A DNA stretch of 64,000 nt, from the NCBI GenBank assembly GCA_902598825.1, contig CACKDD010000004.1:1-64000 (forward strand), read 5' to 3'. Made by a program: the position numbers and the translations under genes. Positions within the stretch are counted from its first letter, which is position 1; the number at the start of each line of letters is the position of its first letter. Positions 40,515-50,336 of this stretch are shown piece after piece. This DNA comes from an uncultured Pelagibacteraceae bacterium (GTDB lineage: Bacteria; Pseudomonadota; Alphaproteobacteria; Pelagibacterales; Pelagibacteraceae). The notes below the pieces were generated by a model. That model was not told the origin of the DNA, searched no databases, and worked only from the letters and a program-made list of their open reading frames with translations.

Positions 40515-42203
40515 TTAATTAATTTCACTGTATTTTGTGGCTAAAATAGGCCCAATTTTTTCAACTATTTGACCTGTTGTTTCGACTGTAGTCCATCCAG
40601 CAGTATTATATGGAGTACCTTTATATTTTATATTAGACCCATCTCTATAATGATAAACATAATCTTGATTGGTCTTTGGCTCATCTAGCATGACTGCTAA
40701 AACAAATTTTGGTCTAGATGTGGGAAATACCGAAATAAAAGAATTTATCTTTTTTTTAGAATAACCTCCCGTTGTACTTTTTTGTGCTGTTCCTGTTTTT
40801 CCACCAATTTCATATCCATTAACATTTGCTAAAGAAGCAGTCCCTTCTTTAGTGTTAACAATTTTTCTTAAAATAGGTAAAATTTTTTCTGATACTTCTT
40901 GGTCTAAAATTTTTTCTTTTTTTTCTTTTTGAGATTTTTTAATAATAGTAGGACTTATGTGATGACCTCCATTGACAATAATCGCATAGGCTTTTGCTAG
41001 CTGTAACAAAGTTGTAGTAATTCCATGCCCAAAAGAAGCAGTAGCTAGAGGACATTTTCCCCAATTGAATTTAATAGGTTTTCCAACTTCCTCAATATCA
41101 AAGTTTATCTTTTCCAATATTCCAATCTTGGATAAAAATAATCTGAACTTTTCCTCACCAATTTGCTGACCAATTCTAACTGAACCTATATTTCCTGATC
41201 TAATAAGAATTTGTTCTGCAGTCAAATCTGATGGTATTTTATCGTCATACTCTCTAATAGGAAATCCTGCACAAGTTAATGATTTTGGTAAATCATTATA
41301 TTCTGTTTCAGGTTCAATAATTTTTTCATCCAAAGCTGCAGCTAAAGTGAAGGTTTTAAAAACAGATCCAAATTCATAAACTCCTTTAGTTGCTCTATTA
41401 ATTAGATTTATATCAGAAATAGTTTCTCTTTTGTTTGGATCAAAATCTGGCAAAGACACTAAGGATAAAATTTCACCGTTATTAACATCCATTAAAATTG
41501 CAGCACTACCTTTGGTTTTAAAAATCTGATTAAATTTTAAAAGCTCATTTCTAATTAAAAATTGTATGTCTTTATCAACTGTTAGTTTTATTGGTTCTTG
41601 AAGATTTTTAAGTTCGTTATCTAACGACTTTTCAAGACCTGATATGCCATTGTTATCATTATCAATTTGACCAATAATATGGCTAAATAAATTTTTTTCA
41701 GGATATATTCTAGTCAACTTTTCTTCAGGCTGAATAGACTTATCACCTAATTTCATTATTTTTTCATAATTTTCATCAGAAATCATTTTTTCAAGATAGA
41801 AAAATTTTTTATTTATTAAATTAGACTCAATTTTTTTGTAATCTTTATTGGGAAAAATATACTTTAAATTAATTATAAGTTTTTTTTTATCAATAACTTT
41901 TTGTGTGCTTATGCCTATATCAACAGAACTTACAGTCTTACTTAAAAATTTTCCATTTCTATCAAGAATATCTGCCCTGTAAAGATTATTAATCGAATTA
42001 TTTATATTTTCATTTATTTCATTTTTTGATTTTCTGGATCCCAAATGAATTAGATGAATTGAATAAATAAAGAAAATGATAAAAAAAATAAAAAAAATAA
42101 ATGATACCCTATTAAAAGATAAATCTAAATTTGACTTACTTTTTTTATACGAAAAAGCATCTTGATGATCCTCTAAAATAATTTTAAAATTTCTATTACT
42201 CAT
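40515..42203 (-). CDS. ftsI: FtsI / PBP3 transpeptidase
   Basis: YEFGSVFKTFT, SGN, KTGTAQKS motifs. Confidence 0.94.
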   Translation of the reverse strand: MSNRNFKIILEDHQDAFSYKKSKSNLDLSFNRVSFIFFIFFIIFFIYSIHLIHLGSRKSKNEINENINNSINNLYRADILDRNGKFLSKTVSSVDIGISTQKVIDKKKLIINLKYIFPNKDYKKIESNLINKKFFYLEKMISDENYEKIMKLGDKSIQPEEKLTRIYPEKNLFSHIIGQIDNDNNGISGLEKSLDNELKNLQEPIKLTVDKDIQFLIRNELLKFNQIFKTKGSAAILMDVNNGEILSLVSLPDFDPNKRETISDINLINRATKGVYEFGSVFKTFTLAAALDEKIIEPETEYNDLPKSLTCAGFPIREYDDKIPSDLTAEQILIRSGNIGSVRIGQQIGEEKFRLFLSKIGILEKINFDIEEVGKPIKFNWGKCPLATASFGHGITTTLLQLAKAYAIIVNGGHHISPTIIKKSQKEKKEKILDQEVSEKILPILRKIVNTKEGTASLANVNGYEIGGKTGTAQKSTTGGYSKKKINSFISVFPTSRPKFVLAVMLDEPKTNQDYVYHYRDGSNIKYKGTPYNTAGWTTVETTGQIVEKIGPILATKYSEIN

Positions 42204-42501
42204 TATCTAATATTAGATTATTTATTTGAAGCTTTTTTTTGCTTTGATCTATTATCTTAATTTCATTTATATCTTTTTTATCTAATTCATCATCAAAGTA
42301 TAAGTTTTGAAATTCAATTAATTTTTCTGTTGAACTTAAAAATTCATATTCTAACTTAATATTTTCAAAATCCTTTTTTAATGCCCTAATATTCTCCTTT
42401 ATTGTAAAAATCTCATCATCAGTTCTTTTTGTTGAGTTTTTTACAAGTGCTGTAGATAAGATTAAAAATACTATTAAAAAAATGACTGAAAATTTCTTCA
42501 T
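42196..42501 (-). CDS. ftsL: FtsL-like septum protein
   Basis: Small single-TM coiled-coil protein between rsmH and ftsI. Confidence 0.65.
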   Translation of the reverse strand: MKKFSVIFLIVFLILSTALVKNSTKRTDDEIFTIKENIRALKKDFENIKLEYEFLSSTEKLIEFQNLYFDDELDKKDINEIKIIDQSKKKLQINNLILDNE

Positions 42502-43508
42502 AGCTTGTTTCCAAAATTTTCTATCTCTATTAAATACTCAAATTTCTTTAAAATATCTGTTTTGAAATTATAAAAATCATCTTTTTTAACAATATATCTA
42601 AGTTTTGCTGATCTTGATGGCAAATTTTCTTTTAGCTCTGTTTTAGAGGGAGTCCTAGGTTTTTTTTCCAACATTTGAAATAACGTGTCAGCCTGCTCAA
42701 TTTTAGGAACATATCTTGATATACTTTTTTTCTCTGACAAACTTTTAAAGAAATATTTGACTATTTTATCCTCTAGTGAATGAAAAGTAACAACTGCTAA
42801 AATACCATCTTTTTTTAAAACTTTTGCTGCAGCTATTAATCCATAGATAAGCTCTGTAATCTCTTTATTAACAAAGATTCTCAATGCTTGAAAAACTTTT
42901 GTGGCACTATGAATCTTAAAGTTTTTTTTCTTTTTGTTCTTTGCAATTAACTCTACTAAACTTTTTGTATCAATTTTATTTATACTTCTTTGCTTAACAA
43001 TACTGCTGGCAATTTTTTTTGCATATTTTTCTTCCCCAAAAAATTTAAATATTTTTTCAAGATCTTTTTCATCTAATCTATTTATTACCTCTTTTGCTGA
43101 AAAATCATTTAAACCCATTTGCATATTCAAATCTCCCAAAGAATTAAATGATAAGCCTTTTTTTGGATCTTTAATTTGTGTGGTTGAGTAACCCAAATCG
43201 AAAATTATTCCTCTTACATTGGTATTTTTAATTTTCAAATCATCTAATTGACTAAATTTCTTATTCTTAAAAATAAATCTATCTTGAAACTCTTTTGAAA
43301 TTTTATCTGCTTTTTTTTTACTTTCTAGATCTCTATCTAGGGCGATTACTTGAGTATTTTGATAACTTAAAATTTTTTTTGTGTAACCACCTTGACCGAA
43401 GGTGCAGTCAATAAATGTGCCACCATACTGAGGGGTAATAATGCTAATTAATTCATTTAGCAAAACCGGATAGTGTTTTACAATATCCGATTGCATGGTG
43501 GCTTGCAT
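42498..43508 (-). CDS. rsmH: 16S rRNA m4C1402 methyltransferase
   Basis: [44 protein letters not shown]. Confidence 0.96.
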   Translation of the reverse strand: MQATMQSDIVKHYPVLLNELISIITPQYGGTFIDCTFGQGGYTKKILSYQNTQVIALDRDLESKKKADKISKEFQDRFIFKNKKFSQLDDLKIKNTNVRGIIFDLGYSTTQIKDPKKGLSFNSLGDLNMQMGLNDFSAKEVINRLDEKDLEKIFKFFGEEKYAKKIASSIVKQRSINKIDTKSLVELIAKNKKKKNFKIHSATKVFQALRIFVNKEITELIYGLIAAAKVLKKDGILAVVTFHSLEDKIVKYFFKSLSEKKSISRYVPKIEQADTLFQMLEKKPRTPSKTELKENLPSRSAKLRYIVKKDDFYNFKTDILKKFEYLIEIENFGNKL

Positions 43509-43526
43509 TTATTTTTTTGAAGACCA

Positions 43527-44984
43527 TTAATTTTTTTGTCTTCTTAAAAATGCTGGAATCTCAAGATCATCATCTTCTTGATCTTCTTCGGATGATCCCA
43601 ATAAATCATCTGAATTTTTTGCTTCAATATCTGAATTAAATAAATCTGGCTCATCTATATCAACACCAAATTCTTTTAAATCTCCTGAAACTTCTTCTTT
43701 CTCTGATGATCTTATTGCTTCTTCTGAAAAAGAAACTTCATTCTCCTTAGATGTGTCCTCAACTATGCTTTCAACCTCTTGATTTTTGAGTAATTCTTCA
43801 TGATACTGATTGTTAACTTCATCTATAGTTTCATTTTGATTTTCAGAGACAACCTCATTTTCCAGTTTCAAAGCATTAGCTCCATGTGTAGCTATATTTG
43901 AAGCCGTATTAGAAAAAGAAAATGATGCTGTGTGATTATTTGAACCAAAATCAGAATATCCAGTATTACGATTTTGTATTCTATGCACCATATTAACAAC
44001 TGACTTAGACTCAGGTTGTTGATTGTCTAATGATGTGGCAACTATTGAAACTCTTATTTTGCCTGCAAGAGCTTCATCAGTTATTGCACCTATAATAACT
44101 TCTGCATCAGCTTCAACTTCTGATCTAATTTTATTAACTACTTCATCAACTTCAAAAAGTTTAAGATCTTTTCCGCCAGTAATATTAACTAATAAACCTT
44201 TTGCTCCTTTAAGCGTATAGTCATCTATTAAAGGATTACTAATTGCCATTTCTGTAGCTTGCATAGCTCTACCTTCGCCTTCGGCTTCACCTGTACCCAT
44301 CATAGCTTTACCCATTGATGCCATAACAGTTTCAACATCAGCAAAATCTAGATTAATTATTCCAGGTCTAACCATTAAGTCAGTTACACTTTGTACTCCA
44401 TGCATCAAAACATTATTTGAAAGATTAAATGACTCCTCAAATGTAGTTTGTTCATTTGCTATTTTAAACAAATTTTGATTTGGTATTACAATTATTGTAT
44501 CTACATGTTTTCTTAATTCCTCAAGACCAATTTGGGCCCTTCTCATTCTTGAAGGCCCTTCGTATAAGAAAGGAAGTGTTACTACACCTACAGTGAGTAT
44601 ATTTAATTCTTTTGCTGCTCTAGCTATAACATGTGCTGCACCAGTTCCTGTTCCACCACCCATTCCTGCAGCAATGAAAACCATATTTGCGCCTTGCAAA
44701 ATATTTACAATTTCATTTAAAGATTCATCAGCTGCAGCCTGTCCAATATCAAGCTTAGCGCCTGCACCTAATCCTTTCGTCAAATTTAAACCAATTTGAA
44801 TTTTCGATTTTGCTTTACTATGTTTTAAATCTTGAGCATCAGTATTTACAGCTATAAATTCAACTCCCTGCATTCCGTTATCAATCATCTCATTAATTGC
44901 GTTCCCTCCTGCACCTCCAATTCCCATTACTAGAAGTCTTGGTTGCAACTCTTTTATCTCTGGTGCTCTTAAGTTAATTGTCAT
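43527..44984 (-). CDS. ftsZ: Cell division GTPase FtsZ
   Basis: GIGGAGGNAINEMI, GGGTGTGAA tubulin signature; C-terminal peptide DLEIPAFLRRQKN. Confidence 0.98.
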   Translation of the reverse strand: MTINLRAPEIKELQPRLLVMGIGGAGGNAINEMIDNGMQGVEFIAVNTDAQDLKHSKAKSKIQIGLNLTKGLGAGAKLDIGQAAADESLNEIVNILQGANMVFIAAGMGGGTGTGAAHVIARAAKELNILTVGVVTLPFLYEGPSRMRRAQIGLEELRKHVDTIIVIPNQNLFKIANEQTTFEESFNLSNNVLMHGVQSVTDLMVRPGIINLDFADVETVMASMGKAMMGTGEAEGEGRAMQATEMAISNPLIDDYTLKGAKGLLVNITGGKDLKLFEVDEVVNKIRSEVEADAEVIIGAITDEALAGKIRVSIVATSLDNQQPESKSVVNMVHRIQNRNTGYSDFGSNNHTASFSFSNTASNIATHGANALKLENEVVSENQNETIDEVNNQYHEELLKNQEVESIVEDTSKENEVSFSEEAIRSSEKEEVSGDLKEFGVDIDEPDLFNSDIEAKNSDDLLGSSEEDQEDDDLEIPAFLRRQKN

Positions 44985-44998
44985 TTTATTATCCCCCG

Positions 44999-45454
44999 TT
45001 ATTTGTTAAGTTGAAGCTCCCACTTAAGGCTAGCACGATTTAAATTTGCTTTTTTCTTTGCGTTAACCTTAAATTTTTCAAAGGCTGCTGGTTCCCAAAT
45101 TTGAAAGGTTTTTCCTTGGCCAACAAACAACATGCTATTTTTTATTTTTGCATGTTTTAATAATTTTGTAGTGAGTGAAATTCTTCCTTCACTATCAAAC
45201 TGTAAATTAATACTTTCAGATAATATTGAAGTTGCAAAATAATCTCTTTTTTCATCAAAAGGATTAAGTGTGTCAATTGTATTCGAAATTTTTTCTATTC
45301 TATCTTGTGGCCATGCTTCTATTGATTGGTGATTGAAAGATGGGTAACAAATTACTCCATTATACCCTAGGTTGGATAAATAAGACCTATAACTTGCAGG
45401 CACTGATACTCTTCCTTTCTTGTCTAATTTGTTTTCGTAGCTTGCTAAAAACAT
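44999..45454 (-). CDS. mraZ: Transcriptional regulator MraZ
   Basis: FLASYENKLDKKGRVSVPASYR; duplicated SpoVT/AbrB-like domain. Confidence 0.94.
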   Translation of the reverse strand: MFLASYENKLDKKGRVSVPASYRSYLSNLGYNGVICYPSFNHQSIEAWPQDRIEKISNTIDTLNPFDEKRDYFATSILSESINLQFDSEGRISLTTKLLKHAKIKNSMLFVGQGKTFQIWEPAAFEKFKVNAKKKANLNRASLKWELQLNK

Positions 45455-45482
45455 AAACCATAATTTCTATATACCCTTTATT

Positions 45483-45506
45483 TGGGAATATATGGGATAT
45501 TATGGG
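45483..45506. promoter_or_regulatory. Candidate MraZ box: three TGGG repeats with 10-bp period
   Basis: TGGG at 45483, 45493 and 45503. Confidence 0.7.
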
Positions 45507-45525
45507 TTTTTGATAATAGAGTCAA
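45497..45525 (-). promoter_or_regulatory. Candidate sigma70 promoter of mraZ: TTGACT-N17-TAATAT
   Basis: -35 at 45520-45525, -10 at 45497-45502, 17-bp spacer; -10 lies inside the MraZ box. Confidence 0.65.
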
Positions 45526-45612
45526 TACCCTGTGTTCTGTATTATTATAAGTAATTTGAGCAAAAAGAAGTGAATCAAAACATGAACATTTGTTTTAATT
45601 TTTAGAAAAGAT

Positions 45613-45971
45613 TTGCCAGATAAACTATAAGCCGGGTTCTGTCATTTAAACTTATCATTTGTCTAGGCTTAAGATCACTCTTAAACTCAAGCAACTAACC
45701 CTGATGACTAGCCAAGGACGGCTTTTAGTTTTTCAACAGTGTCATCTCTACTTAGTCTTGCTCCCAGTGGGGTTTTCCAGCGTTCATTGTTACCAATAGA
45801 ACCGGTGTGCTCTTACCACACCTTTTCACCCTTGCCATGTTATGGCGGTTTATTTTCTGTGGCACTATCCCTAGGGTTTCCCCTGCCAGGCGTTATCTGG
45901 CACTGTGTCCTTGTAGAGCCCGGACTTTCCTCTTTAAATTAATTTAAAGCGACAAGTCATTTATCTGGCAA
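45613..45971 (-). ncRNA. rnpB: RNase P RNA
   Basis: Reverse strand has GAGGAAAGTCCGGGCTC, GGGTGAAAAGGTGTGGTAAGAGCACACCGG, ACAGAACCCGGCTTAT; P1 helix GCCAGATAAA/TTTATCTGGC. Confidence 0.95.
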
Positions 45972-46013
45972 TACTAATTTATTATGAAATTTTAAAAATT
46001 CAAGTTTAATAAT

Positions 46014-46757
46014 TTATGAAATTATTAGATTTTTACTTATTAAAAAGCACTCTTTATCAATTAGACCGTTTACCAATTCTTGTCTAAATCTTCTTTGAAA
46101 AGCCTTAATTATCAACCGGTCTTTTTTTGATCTTTTTTGACTAATTTTCATATACCCTATTTTATAAAGATTTTTTGTAAAACTTTTTTCATCTTTCTTT
46201 GAGGAAAGTCTAATTTTTCTAAATTTTTTTATTTTCTTTAAATCTAAATTATGCCACCAAGCTAATTTATTTTGAGCTAATTCACGCCAAGGAAATTTTT
46301 CACCTGGATCTTTTTTACGATCAGGCGATACATCAGAATGACCAAGAACATTCTTATGTTTGATTCTATATTTTTCAATTAGATATTTTAAGAGTTTTTT
46401 CAGTGAAGTAATTTGTTTTGAAGTAAAACTTTTATATCCATTTTCATGACCTGGATTCGTGATCTCGATCCCAATAGAATTTTTATTCAATGATTTAAAA
46501 TTTTTCCACCTTGATTTCCCTGCATGCCAAGCTTCATATAAATCAGGAACTAGGTTAAGTAAATTTCCATTTTTCTTAACGTAATAATGTGAACTTACTT
46601 TTGACTTTGGGTCCAGCAATCTTTTGATTGCGGTTGATTCTGCTTTCATCCCTGTGTAATGAATTATTATAAACTTAATTCTTTTTTTTGATCTTTTTGG
46701 AATACTAAAGTTATATGAATAGTTGGTGGTCAATTTTATGCCTATTTTTCGATACAT
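46014..46757 (-). CDS. AmpD-like N-acetylmuramoyl-L-alanine amidase (Amidase_2)
   Basis: IIHYTGM, AWHAGKSRW, IGIEITNPGHENGY, LGHSDVSPDRKKDPGEKF. Confidence 0.9.
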   Translation of the reverse strand: MYRKIGIKLTTNYSYNFSIPKRSKKRIKFIIIHYTGMKAESTAIKRLLDPKSKVSSHYYVKKNGNLLNLVPDLYEAWHAGKSRWKNFKSLNKNSIGIEITNPGHENGYKSFTSKQITSLKKLLKYLIEKYRIKHKNVLGHSDVSPDRKKDPGEKFPWRELAQNKLAWWHNLDLKKIKKFRKIRLSSKKDEKSFTKNLYKIGYMKISQKRSKKDRLIIKAFQRRFRQELVNGLIDKECFLISKNLIIS

Positions 46758-46809
46758 TTTAGATAAATAGTTAATTTACATTAATGTTTAATATATTATA
46801 ACGACACCA

Positions 46810-47595
46810 GTGATGAAAAAAATACTAATAATTATTTTTACAACTTATGCGCTAACATTAAATGTTATTGCTAGTGATGACGGAGAATTAATATTAAAAA
46901 AAAATGATCCTGCAGAAATTGAAGATTGCTCAGAAAATTTCAATAGAGCAACTTTTAAATTTAACCAAGCATTAGATGGTGTAATTTTCCAACCTGTAGC
47001 TTCAGTTTATAGAAAACTCCCTTCACCTGCAAAAACAGGGGTGAGCAATTCACTTGAAAATATTTCTCATCTTATAACTATACCAAATAATCTTATTCAA
47101 GGAGACTTTAGACAAGCAGGAGTTAATACTGGAAGATTTTTAGTAAACACAACTATTGGTGTTTTAGGACTATTCGATGTTGCTCAACATTTGGGTTTAA
47201 CTGGTTTTGAAAAAGAAGATTACGGCCAATCATTAGCTACTTTAGGTGTTGGCCCTGGATGCTATATTGTGCTTCCAATTTTAGGACCTAGTACTGCAAG
47301 AGATACCGTGGGATCAACTTTAAACTTTTTTGGTGGTGACCCTTGGTACAACGTGACTGTAAGAAATGATACTCAATATTTTAATGAAGCTAATTACTAT
47401 ACCTCAAAAGGAGTTTCAGGAGTTGATTTCAGAGCTAAAAATTATGACTCTATTGAAAATTTAGAAAAAAATTCTTTAGATTTTTATGCTTCAGTTAAAA
47501 GTTTGTATTTACAAGATAGACAGCAAAAAATTCTTAATACAAAAAAGATTACTGACACTCAGGATGATAGCGATTGGGAAGAAATCAGCCAATAA
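46810..47595 (+). CDS. mlaA: MlaA/VacJ family lipid-asymmetry protein
   Basis: ENFNRATFKFNQALDGVIFQPVASVYRKLP, QSLATLGVGPGCYIVLPILGPS. Confidence 0.9.
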   Translation: MMKKILIIIFTTYALTLNVIASDDGELILKKNDPAEIEDCSENFNRATFKFNQALDGVIFQPVASVYRKLPSPAKTGVSNSLENISHLITIPNNLIQGDFRQAGVNTGRFLVNTTIGVLGLFDVAQHLGLTGFEKEDYGQSLATLGVGPGCYIVLPILGPSTARDTVGSTLNFFGGDPWYNVTVRNDTQYFNEANYYTSKGVSGVDFRAKNYDSIENLEKNSLDFYASVKSLYLQDRQQKILNTKKITDTQDDSDWEEISQ

Positions 47596-47607
47596 TTAAA
47601 AAAAACT

Positions 47608-48198
47608 ATGAAAATAAAAAAAATTGTTGTCGTAGTTTTTTTGTATCTTTTAAATTGTAATTATTCATATTCTATTGAGCCTGAAATATTTGTGCAATCA
47701 ACTGTAAATAGAGCCTCAAAAATATTATCTGAAAACATTTCAAAAGAGAAAAAAATGGATGAATTAAGATTAATAGCCAAAGAAACTGTGGATATAAGAG
47801 GTATAGGATTTTATACTCTTGGTTCAGTGAGAAAGACCCTCAGCGACGGCCAAAAAAAAAGATATGCAATGTTATTTGAAGAATATTTTCTTAAGAGTTT
47901 TTCAAGTAGATTAGCAGAATACACAAATCCTGAAATTGATGTCCAATCCAAAGAAATATTAAGTGAGAATTATACGATTGTTAACAGTCTTTTAAAGGGG
48001 ACAGCGGAAAGACCAGAGGTAAAAATTGATTGGAGAATTTATACAAAAAATCCTGATAATCCTTTAATCAGAGATTTAATTATTGAAGGTTTGAGTTTAG
48101 CAAGAACTCAAAAAGAGGAGTTTTCTTCAATATTAAACTCAAATGACAATAATATAAATGCTCTTTTTAAAACTTTAGAAGAGTTTTCTAAAAATTAA
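47608..48198 (+). CDS. mlaC: MlaC/Ttg2D family periplasmic protein
   Basis: Signal peptide; FYTLGSVRKTLSDGQKKRYAMLFEEYFLKSF. Confidence 0.85.
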   Translation: MKIKKIVVVVFLYLLNCNYSYSIEPEIFVQSTVNRASKILSENISKEKKMDELRLIAKETVDIRGIGFYTLGSVRKTLSDGQKKRYAMLFEEYFLKSFSSRLAEYTNPEIDVQSKEILSENYTIVNSLLKGTAERPEVKIDWRIYTKNPDNPLIRDLIIEGLSLARTQKEEFSSILNSNDNNINALFKTLEEFSKN

Positions 48199-48208
48199 TT
48201 AAAATATT

Positions 48209-48285
48209 TGGTGGGCCCGCCAGGACTCGAACCTGGGACCAATACATTATGAGTGTACTGCTCTAACCAACTGAGCTACAGGCCC
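48209..48285 (-). tRNA. tRNA with CAU anticodon, probably tRNA-Ile2 (lysidine-modified)
   Basis: GGGCCTGTAGCTCAGTTGGTTAGAGCAGTACACTCATAATGTATTGGTCCCAGGTTCGAGTCCTGGCGGGCCCACCA; C4-G69 and C5-G68 fit TilS determinants. Confidence 0.85.
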
Positions 48286-48354
48286 TTTTTACACACACTA
48301 AAACTTTTATAACTTTTTAAATTAAAATCTACATATAAATTGTTTTTTTATAAA

Positions 48355-48429
48355 TGGTGGGCCGTGTTGGTTACGCTCCAACTACCCCTGCAATGTCAAT
48401 GCAGTACTCTACTATTGAGCTAACGGCCC
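48355..48429 (-). tRNA. tRNA-Val (GAC), non-canonical T-loop and D-loop
   Basis: GGGCCGT TA GCTC AATAGTA GAGT A CTGCA TTGACAT TGCAG GGGTA GTTGG AGCGTAA CCAAC ACGGCCC A CCA; all stems pair (one G-U in the D-stem). Confidence 0.8.
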
Positions 48430-48443
48430 AAAGTTAATAAATT

Positions 48444-50270
48444 TTAACTTTCTAAGAAACTTTTTAATTGTTTTGATCTACTTGGATGTTTAAGTTTTCT
48501 AAGAGCTTTGGCTTCTATTTGTCGAATTCTTTCTCTTGTAACCGAGAACTGTAACCCAACTTCTTCTAGTGTATGGTCTGTATTCATTCCAACACCAAAT
48601 CTCATTCTCAAAACTCTTTCTTCCCTTGGAGTTAAAGTAGATAAAATTTTGGTTGTTGCTTCCCCTAAATTAGATTTAATTGCCTGTTCTAACGGTGCAA
48701 GAGCTTTTGTATCTTCAATAAAATCTCCTAAGCTACTATCTTCTTCATCACCAACTGGCTTTTCAAGTGAAACTGGCTCTTTAGAAATTTTTAATACTTT
48801 TCTAACTTTATCTAATGGCATTCTGAGTTTTTTAGCTAATTCCTCTGGAGTAGCTTCTCTGCCAAACTCACTTAAAATCAATCTTTGAGTTCTTACAATT
48901 TTATTAATTGTTTCGATCATATGAACTGGAATTCTAATTGTTCTTGCTTGGTCAGCAATCGATCTAGTAATAGCTTGTCGTATCCACCAGGTTGCATAAG
49001 TAGAGAATTTGTAACCTCTTCTATATTCAAATTTATCAACTGCTTTCATTAGTCCAATATTGCCCTCTTGAATTAAATCTAAAAACTGCAAACCTCTATT
49101 CGTATATTTTTTAGCAATAGAGATTACCAATCTCAAATTTGCTTCGACCATCTCTTTTTTCGCAATTCTAGACTCTTTTTCTCCTTTTTGAACTCTACTA
49201 ACTAATTTTTTAAAGTCAGTTACTGACATTCCTATTTTGTGACTAAATTCAATTAATCTTTCTCTTATTTCTTTAAATTGATCTTTATTTTTAGAAAAGA
49301 ATTGTTTCCAATCGGGATTTGTGTCCAAAAATTTTTTTAAATTTGGGTTAATTTCATTTCCTATATAAAATTTTATAAATTCATTTCTAGGAATATTATG
49401 ATTTATAGCTAATCTTAAAAGATTTCCTTCTAATGAAATAATCTTTTTATTTTCTACATAATGCTTTTGTACTAATTCCTCTAAAACGGATGGAGATAAT
49501 TGAAGAGATTTGATATTTTCTAATATTACTTGAACAATTTTCTCATAACTTTTTTCCTTAGCAGACGAAAAACTTTTTGAGAATAATATACAATCTAATT
49601 TTTCTTTTTGGTATTTTATAAGTTTATTGTAATCTTTAGTTAGTAGAGCAACTGTTTTTAAAACTTTAGGTTTAATCTCTGTTTCCATAGCAGCAAGAGT
49701 AGGATTAAATTCCTCATCAGTGTCTTCTCCTGAACCATCTTCACTAACAGTTTCACCTGCATTTTTTTGTTTTGCACTAGGACCTGTTGACTCATCTTCC
49801 ATATAATTTGTGTCTATATCAATAATTTCCCTTACTAAAATTTCATCTTTTTGTAATTGTTCATTCCAATCTGAAAATTGTTTTGCTGTAATTGGACTTT
49901 GTGAAAGTGCAATCAACATTACATCTTTTCCAGCTTCTATTCTTTTTGCTATAGCAATCTCTCCCTCTCTTGATAGTAATTCAACTCCACCCATCTCCCT
50001 AAGATACATTCTGATAGGATCGTCGCTTTTCTCCATTGTCTTACCTTCTTCTTTAGAAGAGCCCTCTTTTTTTCTTAAAACTTTGAAGTCTGATTTTTTT
50101 TCTACAAGAGAAATTTTTTCGTCTAAGATATGAATAAAAGCTTGAGATAAATTATCATCAGAAAGATTCCTTTTTCCTAAGGATTTACTTAATTCCTCAT
50201 AGGTAATGAAACCCCTGTGAGTTCCTCGACCCATTAATCTAGCAAATGATTTAGTAATTATTCTTTCCAC
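48444..50270 (-). CDS. rpoD: Primary sigma factor RpoD
   Basis: [32 protein letters not shown], region 4 [20 protein letters not shown]. Confidence 0.97.
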   Translation of the reverse strand: MERIITKSFARLMGRGTHRGFITYEELSKSLGKRNLSDDNLSQAFIHILDEKISLVEKKSDFKVLRKKEGSSKEEGKTMEKSDDPIRMYLREMGGVELLSREGEIAIAKRIEAGKDVMLIALSQSPITAKQFSDWNEQLQKDEILVREIIDIDTNYMEDESTGPSAKQKNAGETVSEDGSGEDTDEEFNPTLAAMETEIKPKVLKTVALLTKDYNKLIKYQKEKLDCILFSKSFSSAKEKSYEKIVQVILENIKSLQLSPSVLEELVQKHYVENKKIISLEGNLLRLAINHNIPRNEFIKFYIGNEINPNLKKFLDTNPDWKQFFSKNKDQFKEIRERLIEFSHKIGMSVTDFKKLVSRVQKGEKESRIAKKEMVEANLRLVISIAKKYTNRGLQFLDLIQEGNIGLMKAVDKFEYRRGYKFSTYATWWIRQAITRSIADQARTIRIPVHMIETINKIVRTQRLILSEFGREATPEELAKKLRMPLDKVRKVLKISKEPVSLEKPVGDEEDSSLGDFIEDTKALAPLEQAIKSNLGEATTKILSTLTPREERVLRMRFGVGMNTDHTLEEVGLQFSVTRERIRQIEAKALRKLKHPSRSKQLKSFLES

Positions 50271-50336
50271 AACAATTAAATTGAAGAGTCTTATATAATG
50301 TCAAATCTACAAAAATCCATTCTTTATTTGTAAGGA

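Noticed and set aside
45739-45942. 67-aa plus-strand ORF
   Set aside because: Antisense to conserved rnpB structure; not protein-coding.
48508-48888. 126-aa plus-strand ORF antisense to rpoD
   Set aside because: Shadow ORF of the conserved rpoD region 4.
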